64,000 nucleotides of DNA from Perca fluviatilis (GCF_010015445.1 NC_053114.1:34004025-34068024), one strand, 5' to 3'; numbered from the stretch's first letter, positions 40,535-51,809 are shown. Program-made: numbers and translations. Notes: generated by a model from the letters alone, not told the origin.

Positions 40535-43500
40535 ATGGTTTCTGTCCTAATCAATACTATATCATCCTACATTAAAAAGATTTGCAAAGGAATGTTTACA
40601 AAGAAATTGGCAAACCCAATAAAGAAGAAAGAGAGAAGCGAAAATAAAGAGCCTAAATTGACCACTGATTTGCAAGCACACAATCTAACTCTCTCTACCA
40701 CACTGAAGACTACAGTTAAAAAGATTTCCAAATGCTCTTCGGCACGTAACATATCGCTTGAAGAAGACGACGGAAAGAACGACTGCTCATCCCTGTCACC
40801 CACTTTCAGTTATCGTGTAGCTATAGCAAATGGACTCCCAAAAAACCCTATTTTTTTGAATAATAATGAAAGTATATTTCCTGAGGTTCTTTCGATTGAT
40901 AGCAGTTACTCTGACTTCTTGAGTGAGACAAAACTTGTCAGGAGACTGGATGAGCATAAATCACACACTATGCCAGTAAGACGAAACAGGAAGAGCCTCA
41001 TTAGTTTGGCTCCCTCTGATGGCAGCTCTGAGGGTGAACGAGTGGAACGCTCCAGTTTACACACACTTAGGCTGGGTGCTCTACGCAAGTTAAGAAAATG
41101 GAAAAAGAGTCAGGAATGTGTCTCCTCAGACTCCGAGGTGAGCAATTGGAGGAAAACCTTGGGCATCCGGAGCAAGTCCTTGGACCGTGCTGGACGGCAG
41201 CAAAAGAGCTCGACACTGGAGCCTGGCTCCTCTTCCACAGGTTGCATCAGTCAGACCCAGGATGTCATGGAGATGATCTTTAAGGAGCTTCAGGGGATCA
41301 GCCAGATAGAGACAGAACTGTCTGAGCTACGTGGTCATGTAAATGCCCTAAAAAGCTCCATTGATGAGATATCCAGCAGTGTGGAAGTAGTTCAGAGTGA
41401 GATTGAGCAGCTTCGCTCAGGATTTGTCCAGTCTAGAAGGGAAACACGTGATATTCATGACTACATAAAACAAATTAGCCACCAGGCCAATAATTCAACC
41501 TTGCGGTTTCTCAATGTTCCTGAAGAAAAGCCAGAGAAAACCGAGAGTCTAATATATAAAATACTAAAAGACAAAATGGGTTTCACTGATGCCCTTAAAA
41601 CAATTAAAATTGAGCTTGCTCATAGGTTAGGGCAACAAAGAGAATGTTCTAATGCAAAACCCCGCCCTATTATTGTCATTTTTGCAACAACCCAAGAGAG
41701 GGATATAGTCTTGAAAAAGTGCTATAAACTTAAAGGAACAGGCATTACAGTATCTACTGATAGTTTAACTCATGATGGAAAGGAGAGAAAAGACAAGACA
41801 ATGTCTTCCTCGCAAACCTATGAAAGCATGGATATAAAGGTCTCAGGAAAGGATAAAGTGGGGGAGAGTGATGACTGGGACTCAATGGACAGTGATAAAG
41901 AATTGGACGAATTAAGCAGAAATAAATATGCAATGGTGATTTCAAAGCCTGTTCACAAGAGCAAATCAGAGAAGAGGCGATCCCATGACCATAGCCGGTC
42001 AGGAGAGGAAGCAGGCTACTCAGGCGCTGTTCACTATGCTGATGACTTGTACTATGACCCAGACAAACATGCAAAGGCTTACTACTCTGATTTGACCCCT
42101 GGTTGGCTTTCCCAGAGTGAGTATTCTACCCCTAAACTCAGCCGCTCTGAGTCTGACTGCTCAAAGCTTTGCCAGTCATACTCAGAAGACTTTTCAGAGA
42201 GTCAGTTCTTTACACGGGTTAATGGCTGCTCCCTGCTGTCCTCTTCAGATCAGGAACTGTGGCAGAGAAAACAAGAAGACATGGCTTCTTCCTGGTATGC
42301 TAGCGACAGTCACCCACTCAGCCATGAGAATCAAACTTATGAACACAATGAGATTGAGACTACAGAAACTATTGACAGTGGGGTGAGCAATGGGCTTGTC
42401 TGCATGTCTGGGGACAGAAGCCACTACAGTGGCTCCCAGCTCTCTCTGCAAGGTGACCTATCACCCTGGAAAGACTGGCATCATCTGGAGCAGGGTGCTG
42501 ACTCTGGCTTGGAAGCCTCCATAGAGGTTAGCAGTCCCTTTGACCCATCAACCATACCCGGTTTCCCAGAAAACATCACTAAATGTCAGGAGGTTGATTT
42601 ACAATTTGAAGGAGATGAGGAATTCATGATGCTTGACAGAGAACCATCCCTACCACTTATAACCACCCACATTATTCCTCCCATTACAGAACGGGAGTCT
42701 GTCATCAAGACATCTGCCCGGCAGCCTAAGGAGGGAAACAAGATGATCACAAAAGAAAACACAAAAATATCATCTAAAGATACCCCTAAAGCTGCTACGA
42801 AAGTTACACATAAACAAACTAAATTGGCTCCTAAGGAAGAAACCATGAAAATATTGCCAAAGGAAAGCTCAAAGGTATCTGCTAAGGTTTCATCTAAAGT
42901 GACTTCTAAAGCAGCTCCTAAAGAGTCATCTAAAGAGATTCAGAAATCTGCAGCTAAAGAATCCTCTCAAGCCCTCCCTAAAGACATTCCTAAAGTCACA
43001 CCTAAAGATGCCACTATGCCAATTGTTAAAGAAGTATCTAAAGTGGCATCTAGGATAACTTCTAGTGTGGCTGCTAAAGTCACTCCTAAAGTGACCCCAA
43101 AAGAAATCCCGATAATGACTCCTAAAGAAAGCCCTAAAGAGTCCCCTAAAGAAAGCCCTAAAATAACCCCAGTTGAGAGCCCTGTTTCAACCCCTAAGGA
43201 GTCCCCTAAAGAATCCCCTAAAGAGTCTCCTAAAATCATTGCTAAAGATCCCCCACAAATTGCATCAAGAGAAAGTCTGAACATTGTTGCTAAAGAGGTT
43301 ACCAAAGAAGCTGCAAAACTGCCCCCAAAAGAGGTCCCCAAAGAGATACCTAAAGCAGCATCTGATGAGACTGTTAAAGTACCCACTAAAGAAGTTTCTA
43401 AGATTCCCCCTAAAGAAGCCCAGGAGGTAGCCCCTAAAGAGAGTCCTAAGGTGCCCCCCATAGAGACCCCTAAAGCCACTCCAACAGAAGCCCCTAAAGT

Positions 43501-44588
43501 AGCACCCAAAGTAGCCTCTAAAGATGCCCCTAAGGAAACCCCCAAAGTAGTTCCTAAAGATAAATTCCCTGAACTGGATATCAATCATAGCTTTCACCAG
43601 ACCCAGAATAAGTCTTCAACTATGTACCGCAGTCAAAGCGAGATTCGAACAGAGAAGGTTGAGGAGGTTCCCAAGTCTTGGAGTAGTAGGCTCAGCATAG
43701 ATCTCAGTGAGAAGTCCTTTGGTTTTGGCTTTGGTTCTACACTGCAGAGGGCTAAGTCAGCTCTGGAGGTTGTTTGGAAGTCTGGCTCTCAGACTCCTAC
43801 CCCTGCTCCTCCTGAAGAGCCCAACAACTCATCATTTATGGGGCGTTTCCGCACCCTGTCCACCTCTGGTGCAAATAACTCTTGTACTACAATAGACTCA
43901 GATGCCCACACAGAGCCTGTATTTAACAAGTCAGAGGAAGTGAAAGCAGGTGCTGAGGCAGAAGCTGTGGAACAACCAGTGGACAATGAGACCCACTATG
44001 TTGAAGTAATGGAGCAGGTACTAGCTAACTTGGAGAACAGAACTAATGCTAATGAGACAGAGGAGACAGATGAGCCCGCGCAGGAGTGCGAGACTTCTCA
44101 GGACTATAGTGTGTCTGATGACCTTGAGGCCTCTCAAGACAATGATGCCTTTCAGGATTTTGAAGCCTCTCAAGAATTTGAAGCCACAGAGGACTTTGAG
44201 GCAAGTAAAGAGGCATGTGTTCTGGAGTATGATTGCAGTTTGGATGAAGAGTACAATGAAGAATATGAAACCCAACTCACAGAGGACACTGCTGAATATG
44301 ACGCAATGGTGGAGTATGTAGACGTAGAAGAACCGGACGACATTGATGTGACAGAGGAGACAGAAGAGGGTGATGAGGAGTTAGAGGATGTAGAGGAGAT
44401 AATAGAGGAGGCTGCTGAGGTGTCTGAAAAGGTGGAGCAACAGCAGGAGGATGAGAACAAAAATGTTTCAGAGGAGAAGCCCACAGAGGCCCCACCCAAG
44501 AAACGTGTTCGACCCACATTCAAGGAAGCAGCACTGAGGGCCTACAGGAAACAGATGGCTGAACTGGAGCAGCAGATCCTGGCAGGAG
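40535..44588 (+). CDS. unc13c: unc13c (Munc13-3), giant first coding exon
   Basis: Munc13 proteins prime synaptic vesicles by opening syntaxin and guiding SNARE assembly; Munc13-3 is the isoform known from cerebellar synapses. This exon encodes the isoform-specific N-terminal half (1351 codons). Recognition rests on strings shared with vertebrate UNC13C as I remember it: [74 protein letters not shown]. Order: basic N-terminus (1-40); Ser-rich segment; coiled coil (about 243-315); an RRM-like ORF1 module (about 321-420); Ser/acidic linker; Lys/Pro repeat (about 727-1010); conserved [10 protein letters not shown] and [16 protein letters not shown] motifs; acidic tail (about 1180-1330). The ATG at 40535 is the first in frame after the stop at 40508 and has a fair Kozak context; the upstream in-frame TTG is not needed. 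The exon ends in phase 1 at AG|GTATGA. Paralogues unc13a and unc13b lack this N-terminus. Confidence 0.95.
42715..43565 (+). repeat. in-frame Lys/Pro-rich degenerate repeat inside unc13c
   Basis: About 285 residues of short units of the type PKE(S/T/V/A)(P/S)K with A/V/S variants; the core at 43129-43230 is a near-perfect run encoding [14 protein letters not shown], with a 12-nt DNA period. The base repeat reads through without a stop on both strands in some frames, which explains long antisense frames. Similar basic, proline-rich stretches occur in H1 histones and neurofilament tails. I do not recall it in tetrapod UNC13C, so it may be a fish expansion by slippage. Confidence 0.85.
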
Positions 44589-45294
44589 GTATGACTCTTA
44601 ACTCTTTTTTGTTTGTCACCGTGTCACTTTGATTTTTTACTGTTTTACAAAGCTTTCCATTGGTACAACCGTAACAGTAACAGTCGTCAAACCATGCACC
44701 TGGGACTTAAAGAACTATATCAATACTTAACAGTACTTTACAAAAATAGCCAACATCTCAGCAGCAACTGTTTTGAAAGGTCTTGGTTTTGTTGGTGCAC
44801 TGTTGGTGCATTCAAGTTTCCTCTCTGAGATTTGTCAGAAAAGACAAACAACTAGCAAACATGGATATCAGCGAAAGGGCGTAAATTTATAACGTCATGT
44901 ATTGCACTGAGAAGATACCACAATAACTCTTAAGTCTCAGATGTTGGAGCATCCTTGAAAAGTTGTTTATTCTGAAATGAATATTAACCAAAGGCTGACT
45001 ATGAAAAGGTAAATTGAATCCATAAAGTTATAGTATGATTTGGAAAATTGCGTGAATAAATGTTGATTGTACACAATTTTAAGTTAATGAGCTAAAACAT
45101 ACAAAAACATATGTTTTTAGTGGAAGTCTGAATCATTGTGAATACTTTTAATTTATGTGGTGGAGAGAAGCCATAGACTTGTAACTTGGTGGTTCAATAC
45201 CGTTGCATTTATGGCAACCTCAGACTTTGATTAAATTGAAGGATGTCTCTTTGAATTGGTAAATTACTTTGAGTTGAAAAACTGAAAATAAAAC

Positions 45295-45410
45295 ACCGCC
45301 TCTCCAGTTTGTTCAAGTCACAGTGAGACACGGAAATGCCGGTAAAGTGTGGTTACACTTTTTAAAACTTCACGCAGACGGCTGCAATATAATAAAATGG
45401 CGAGATCGCT
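45295..45410 (-). mobile_element. hAT fragment related to 3868-3965
   Basis: Reverse complement shares GTCTGCGTGAAGTTTT, ACTTT(A)(T/C)CGGCATT and CACTGTGACTT blocks in the same order as the element at 2856-4186. Neither tip is present, so it is an internal fragment, and it forms the left boundary of the retroelement fragment that follows. Confidence 0.6.
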
Positions 45411-45439
45411 GTGCAGTTTGTTTAAAGCTGTAGTGCATA

Positions 45440-46454
45440 GTTTCTCTCCATCATTCCATAGTTGTTCAAATGTGCTTATTGACAAGACATTACACTTGGA
45501 ACCTGTGTCTACTTTCATTTCAACTGGGGTGTCATTTACTTGCACAGTGACAAAAGCTTCATATTTTTGCTCTATCTGGGTACTAGTTGAATCAACAGTC
45601 AATTGCAGTCCTATTCCATCGACATAGAATGTTTCATCAGTACTGCTGTTGGCTTGGTCAGGTTCTACCTGGTGAACACTCCTCCTAGGTCTCTGCCTGT
45701 TGTAGGTCTGCTGTGTGGATCTGCAGCACTTTTTAAAAAATGATTCATGTTGCAGACATGGCACTGTTGATCAAAAGCTGGGCATTTGTCTCTCTTAGCT
45801 GCACGTCTACCCCCACAGCTATTGCAGTTGGCAGTATACTGCGTCCCAGTTTTCTCTGACTGGTTTTTCATCTTTATCTCAGACGTTTGTCTCCTCAAGA
45901 ACCTAGCTTGAACTGCATCAATACTCGTGAGAGTGTGCTGTGTTTTATTGTGCTTTTCAGTCATCTCATGCATTTGGCAGATGGAGACAGCCTTCGGTAA
46001 TGTCAAATTACTATCATGCAGTAACACCTTTTTTAAATTGTCATTATAAATACCACAATCTCTAATGAGCTCTTCATGGAGATCTCCAAAATTGCATGCT
46101 TTAATCCTTAAATCACTGACATGTGATTCAATTGTGTCACCAGCCTTTTGATTTCGTGTGTTGAACTTTTGTCTCTCCATTGTAACATTGGTTTGAGGAT
46201 TGCACATCTCCAGAAATTTACTCTTGAGGCATTTAGGATCCTCTTTGGATTCCGCGGGAAACGAGGATGTTTCCATCCTCACTGGGCTCGCGCACTTCTC
46301 CCGCATACACAAAAGACCGTTCATGTTCAATGGCCGGCTTGTCAGAGTGTCCTGCCGTGATGAAAATGTCATATTCTTGTTCAAAAATCTGCCAGTTTTC
46401 ACCAATGTTACCGTCAAAAATGAGTGAGCCTGGTCTCCGGAATCTGTCCGCCAT
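45440..46454 (-). pseudogene. broken Ty3/Gypsy gag-protease fragment
   Basis: Three overlapping minus-strand frames give one retroelement polyprotein portion. It opens at 46454 with MADRFRRPG, then a GNIGENWQIFEQEYDIF stretch typical of capsid-type gag of Gypsy elements in animals. Next come a middle part with FNTRNQKAGDTIESHVSDL and a Cys/His zinc-knuckle region near 45735-45830. An aspartic protease start with the VDTGS active-site motif lies near 45495-45510. Frame changes near 46240 and near 45735 (at an A/T homopolymer, inside the knuckle) break the reading frame. Reverse transcriptase, RNase H and integrase are absent. It is inactive and not expected to make protein. Confidence 0.8.
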
Positions 46455-46531
46455 GTTGACTGTTCAGCCCTTTTGCCGCGCCGTCTAGCACGCTATTCAT
46501 CATCCTCTCCTAAAAACATTCCGGAAAAGTT

Positions 46532-46697
46532 CTTCTGACACCATGTTGAGAGTTAACATGAATGGAAACAAGTTGTTTTATTTCAAACTTGGTTTAATGA
46601 CCATCAAGGATTCAACATAACAGAACGGCAGTCACACCCAAGTGGAACTACACACACAAAACATGATGGACTCTTCAGAAGAGGTTATTATCTTTGC
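46532..46697 (-). mobile_element. primer-binding site and partial LTR of the Gypsy fragment
   Basis: On the minus strand TGGTGTCAGAAG (46532-46543) lies directly before the gag start region and has the form of a Gypsy primer-binding site. The neighbouring sequence begins TGTTGAGAGTTAAC on the plus strand, so the LTR would end in CA just before it. The LTR is cut at about 46697 where MITE sequence begins; no second LTR is present. Confidence 0.5.
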
Positions 46698-46914
46698 TCG
46701 ATTTTTTGTGGAGCTGATAGTCTTAATTAGCTTTGTAACAACTCATTTGGCAATGGCTTGAATGTAACGGACGTTCATTAATATCAAAAAGTTACGCACT
46801 AAAGCTTTAACTTCCGAGACAGACTGGTGCTCTCTGATGCCCTGGTGATTGACTGACAGGCACAAGACAAAAGTGTTCATATGCCCTGGTGACATACTGA
46901 CAGGCTGAGGTTGT

Positions 46915-47030
46915 ACTGGCAAGGCAAGGCTACTTTATAGTACCTATAGCACCTTTCAACAACAAGGCCATTTAAAGTGCTTTACATAAAACATTAAAGA
47001 GCAATTAAAATCGGTCATGAAAATAAAACA
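46915..47030 (-). repeat. retroposon 3' tail fragment (TTGCC type), inverted
   Basis: Contains GGCAAGGCAAGGCTAC followed by CACCTTTCAACAACAAGGCC, the reverse complement of the tails at 3455-3520 and 26622-26680. Confidence 0.6.
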
Positions 47031-47399
47031 CACTAAAAAAGAATAAGATACAAACACAAGACTAAAAGTTACAGTGCAATGTAAGAAATTCATATTTTTT
47101 GATAAATAGTTTGTAGGGATGGGTTTGGGAGAAGAGAGGTTTGGGAGTTATTAGGTCTGAAGAGGTTAGTTACACAGGAGAGAAGCATTTGAACGAAAGA
47201 ATTTGAGTTTGTGGCAAAACCTTTCACAATGCTTATTTGTCATTTTGTGATTTCCGATTGAATAAAAGACTATATTTCCAGTCATATTTAATCATCTAAG
47301 TTTTCTTTAAAATAGTGTTAAAATCTTGTCTCGTCCTCGTTCTCATGAACCCAATCTCGTGTCTCATCTCATCTCGTGAGCTGAGTGTCTCGTCACACC

Positions 47400-47600
47400 C
47401 CAAGTAAAACGAAAATAAAAACAGAATACAGTGAATTGCAAATCCTTTACAACCTATATTCAATTGAAAGCACTACAAAGACAAGATATTTAATGTTCAA
47501 ACTGATAAACTTTATAGTTTTTTTTGTGCAAATCATAGTATTCTGTTTTTATTTACACAACGTCCCAACATCATTGCAATTGGGCTTTGCACATTCTTTT
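47400..47600. mobile_element. Tc1/mariner-like terminal fragment
   Basis: Contains CAGTGAATTGCAAATCCTTT, TTGAAAGCACTACAAAGACA, TTTAATGTTCAAACTGATAA and ACACAACGTCCCAACATCAT, motifs I recognise from the 3' end of a widespread fish Tc1-like element. No transposase catalytic region is present. Confidence 0.6.
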
Positions 47601-48669
47601 GTAGCGGCCTGTGGCTCAAGGGATACGTTTATGGAGGTTTATACCTCTTCTTTTTTTTATCAACATTTAATTGACTTTAAAAGCTACACTAGGGCTGGCC
47701 TCAGGAACTACCATAACTTCTTCCCAATAAATAAAGGTTGGTCAAGGTTTACGTAAAAAGGATGCGATTTAAAATCAACATGGGTATATAAATGGTTAAG
47801 ATTGATTTATTGAAGGAAAAATAGTCTTTCAGTTGGAATGAAAAAAAGAGACCAGGGAATTTCCACTCTTACTTAAAATGAAAAAGCTCTTGACCTACAT
47901 ATGAAGGTAGGTTCTAGTTCAGGGAATACAGGCTACACCTGAAGACTGTGTGACAGATGTGTGCACAAACCTTTTCAGTGGCCACATTGACCAAACATCC
48001 TGCAGATAAGAAATTCAGAACTGTTATAAACTGCAGTTAAATTAGGAGAGATTCCTTCTCTGTTATATGATTGAATGTAACCGTTTAATACCAACAAACC
48101 GCAACTCATATGAGGTATTGGTAGGCAAGATAGAAATGGCAGTACACTATAAATAATCATGAAAATTATAGTCCTATATATGCCATTACTATTGCTTAAC
48201 TAAGTCAATTCAATTTACTTCTTAAATGTGTGTTAAGTCATTCATGTCAACACAGTGAGAATAAAGGCAAAAGGGATGCACCAATAATTTGAATTGCTAT
48301 TACCAATTGTAATTACGTCACAATCAACAATCAAGGATTTTTGAGGCCAATACCAATATTGATACATGAGTTAAAAAGATCTGGTACAATAAATGGACCT
48401 ATATATTCTTTATTTAACATTGCACATAACATACTGTAAACAGTTTATCAAGGAACTGTGACCAATACATACTGCGAAATATGTTACAGTTGAAAAATAA
48501 ACTTGTCAGTGCTCTCTGGTGGAAAATGTTTGTTATAGCGAACATACATCTAAATCCCTCAAACATATCTGGCATTTATTTACTGCAATGTCTATTTATT
48601 GACAATGATTGTCCATTTTAAATCTTGTACATGGCTTTTGCTGGATTACCAGCCGAGAAGAGTTAAAAG

Positions 48670-49473
48670 CACAGGTGTCAAGTAACAAAGTACAAATACT
48701 TTGTTACCTTACTTAAGTAGAAACTTGGGGTATCTTTACTTTACTGGAGTAATTATTTTACAGCAGATTTTTTACTTCAACTCCTTACATTTTCACGCAA
48801 TTATCTGTACTTTCTTCTCCTTACATTTTAAAAATAGCCTCGTTACTCCTGTTTCAGTTTGGCTTGTTTTCATTCCGGCTTGTCATCGTTAAAAAAAAAA
48901 AAACTATCCAGATAAATCGCGCCTTCCGGATGGAAGTATAAACATACCATTCCAACACCCTATTGGTTTGTATGCGATCCATCGCACCTGCACATGACAC
49001 AAACCACGTCACACTCCAGCGAGGAAATAGCAGACGTATGTAGCCTAGTATGAAGATGTCCGCGGCAGAGACTCAAGAGAACTCGAGCGAAATGTCCCAA
49101 CCAAGCACCAGCGAGGAGTTTGGTACCCAGGAAGACCAGCCAACCCTTCTACATCCCTGGCCGTACCTGGAAGAATTTTTCGAAATGGTTGGATGCAAAA
49201 ACAACTCCTTTCGAATGCGCTGCAAGCTCTGGGCACCCAAGTACCACGAGCTAATTGTTTCCAAAACTCGCTAATTTGAAAAAGCATATTGATATTATTT
49301 TTTTTTCCTTACATTACTTTTACTTTTATACTTTAAGTACTTTTGAAACCTGTACTTTTACACTTTTACTTGAATAAAAAGCTGGAGTTGTTCAACTTCT
49401 ACAGAAGTCTTTTTAAACCCTAGTATCTATACTTCTATCTGAGTAATGAATGTGAATAGTTTTGACATCTCTG
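48670..49473 (+). mobile_element. hAT element remnant with perfect 8-bp duplication
   Basis: Starts CACAGGTGTCAAGTAAC and ends TTTTGACATCTCTG, with identical flanks GTTAAAAG (48662-48669, 49474-49481). The subterminal parts are rich in the TACTTAAGTAG / AAAGTACAAATACT motifs characteristic of one hAT family of fish. It retains the start of a transposase-like frame (49050-49274) but is internally deleted. Confidence 0.9.
49050..49274 (+). pseudogene. BED-finger start of a hAT transposase, truncated
   Basis: A 74-codon frame with WPYLEEFFEMVGCKNNSF, then RMRCKLWAPKYHELI. It resembles the N-terminal BED-type zinc finger of hAT/ZBED transposases, where the first Cys pair is C-x2-C. Here the second Cys of the pair (in CKL-x-A) is replaced by Trp, and the frame stops soon after, before the His part. 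The RNase H-like catalytic domain and dimerisation region are missing, so it cannot be a working transposase. Confidence 0.65.
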
Positions 49474-49811
49474 GTTAAAAGACAATCTGACTGTCTACTC
49501 ATTCACTGATTTTGACTCACTTCTCTTTGTTGACTCGTGCATGTGTGAGGTGAGGCATGCTGTAGACTCCGGACATATGACTCCAAATATAAATGTGTGA
49601 CCATGTGTTCTCACTGTCTGATGGCTTTTGGCTCTTTTCTTCATCTATCTACATGTCATTTAGAGGCCTTGTCTATAGCATTCTATCCAGCTACAAAAAA
49701 GCTAAGAAATCCAGCTACATTTTATGTTTGACACAAAAATGTAGCAAATAGCCAATGTTACCTGACATTAAAGAGTCTATAAAGACTGTCCAGTTTTAAG
49801 CAATGCTTTAA

Positions 49812-51809
49812 AGGGGTGATAGAATGATTATATAGGGTATTTCACACTGTTCCTTATGGTCTCCTAATGGGGTATGTAACATTAGTTGGGCTGAAAATGG
49901 CCTGGTTGATATTTTATTGGCCCTTATGCATCCCTGTGTTTTGGCCCTATTTGTAACAAGAGCTTTTCTTCCAAATATGGTATGGTCATGAATATTTAGA
50001 TGAGCGCTGCGCGCCTTGGTTGAGCCTTAGCCCCGTACACACATAGAGACGTGCGCTGATTGCTTGAGCGAATTCGCCATACACACGCATTAGAGGTCAT
50101 GTGCTGTGGTTGGTTGAGCGAATCCCCAATACACAGACATTAGAAACGCGAAAAAATCTCATATTCCAGACACTGCAATGTTTCCTTACCAAATTCACTT
50201 CTGAGACTTTTTTATGCGAGAAATCAACTATATAAAGCTCAAATATGGGCCGTTTTAACGAAAATGGATGGCTAATTGCAAATTTGGTAAAACTTGTGTG
50301 TCGGAGTTCAGCTGCCTGTGTTGCTGTTGCTGGTTGCCTGGCCTGCCTTCCTCCACAGACACAGACCCCGGCTTGCTGTGAGCTCGATTGAGCTCCCGCA
50401 CGGGTTGCTGCAGCCCACAGCACCTCATACCCGTGCAAAGTCACCGTTTGGGCTGGTGGACTACTACCAAACGCGCTGCCCTGACATAGCTCCAGGGCCT
50501 GCATCTCCTCTCTTCCTGCTAGCTAAATGGCCTGTGTGAGAGCCGGTCAGCGAGCTTGTTACACCAGCTATCTCTTACCACATGTTACACACATGTCACA
50601 CCACTTAGCTATACAACATCTAACTATATGTTTTATAAAGCTAACAACGGTGTCCGATTTCAAGTTAATGAATATTTGTGAGCTGTATGGGTTTCTTAGC
50701 TGCAACTGTCCCTTCAATCCTATGTGTACAGATTATGCGCTCGTTAGCTTCTTTTTGGCGTAATTTGAGTATATTTACAGTTTGAATTTCGACACGCTAC
50801 TTATACAACATCTAACTATATGTTTTATAAAGCTAACAACGTGTTCCGATTTCAAGTTAATGAATATTTGTGAGCTGTACGGGTTTCTGCTAGCTGACTT
50901 TCCCTGCAATCCTATGTGTACAGATTTGGCGGCTAGTTAGCTTCATTTTTGGTCGCGTAATTTGAGTATATTTACAGTTTGAATTTCTTCACGCCACTTA
51001 TACAACATCTAACTATATGTTTTATAAAGCTAACAATGGTGTCGCTATTTCAAGTTAATGAATATTTGTGAGCTGTAAAGGGGTTTCGTTAGCTCGCAAC
51101 TGTCCCTTCAATCCTATGTGTACAGATTGCGGCTAGTTAGCTTCATTTTGTGTCGTAATTGGGTATATTTACAGTTTAAATTTGTGCGCTACTTATACAA
51201 CATCTAACTATATGTTTTATAAAGCTAACAAGTGGTTCGATTTCAAGTTAATGAATATTTGTGAGCCTGTCCGGTTCTCTTTAGCTGCGACTGTCCCTTC
51301 AATCCTATGTGTACAGATTGCGGCTAGTTAGCTTCATTTTCGTTGGTCGTAATTCGGTATATTTACAGTTTGAATTTCGTCCACGCCACTTATACAACAT
51401 CTAACTAAATGTTTTATAAAGCTAACAAGGTGTCCGTTTCAAGTTAATGAATATTTGTGAATTCCAGAGGAATTCTAAGAGGAGGCTAGCTAGCTCTCAT
51501 TGATAGAGCTCCATCCAGCCGCAGGCTATATCAATAGACTCATGGACAAGCGGCGTTTATTTCCCAAATGCGTTTTGTTTAAATAACTCAACACATTATA
51601 ATTACACACATTATAGAATTAACTAGAATCGGTGTGATAAGAGAACGGTGAAAAAATGCTGGCGTATACGCTGACATTCACTCACATACACCAGGCATTT
51701 AGCTAGCTAGCAGGAAGAGGGGAGTTGCAGGCCCTGGAGCTCTGTCAGAGCAGCGGCGTTTGGTAGTAGTCCACCAGCCCAAACGGTGACTTTGCGCGGG
51801 TATGAGGTG
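49812..51809. mobile_element. TTAA foldback element, tandem unit A with satellite array
   Basis: Begins AGGGGTGATAGAATG after TTAA (49808-49811), as the complete copy at 7966-9757 does. It carries inverted inner arms: about 50410-50540 pairs with about 51700-51805 (shared GTTTGGGCTGGTGGACTACT in opposite sense). Between the arms lies an array of five ~195-bp units. The right tip is lost: at 51809 it passes directly into the start of unit B. Confidence 0.85.
50590..51470 (+). repeat. ~195-bp tandem satellite, 5 units (unit A)
   Basis: The anchor TTTTATAAAGCTAAC recurs near 50631, 50823, 51020, 51215 and 51411 (spacing about 192-197). Each unit carries CAAGTTAATGAATATTTGTG, CAATCCTATGTGTACAGATT and TATATTTACAGTTTGAATTT. 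Many one-base gains and losses distinguish the units. Confidence 0.93.

Larger units (their letters stand above)
45426..46806. mobile_element. TTAA-bounded composite: MITE tips around Gypsy fragment
   Basis: Starts AGCTGTAGTGCATAG after TTAA (45422-45425) and ends TACGCACTAAAGCT before TTAA (46807-46810), an imperfect inverted pair of the same family as 16666-16900. The right internal segment (46709-46730) matches that family directly. Between them lies a minus-strand retroelement piece (about 45440-46697). The simplest reading is a Gypsy fragment inserted in a MITE; the left tip overlaps retroelement-like coding, so chance similarity there is not excluded. Confidence 0.5.

Noticed and set aside
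42967..43584. 205-codon minus-strand frame rich in Leu-Gly-Ala-Ser
   Set aside because: It is the antisense shadow of the Lys/Pro repeat in unc13c; its low-complexity composition follows from the repeated codons.
44170..44523. Ser-rich minus-strand frame of 117 codons
   Set aside because: Antisense shadow of the acidic Glu/Asp tail of unc13c.
47385..47756. 123-codon plus-strand frame
   Set aside because: Overlaps Tc1-like terminal sequence; shows no transposase motif.
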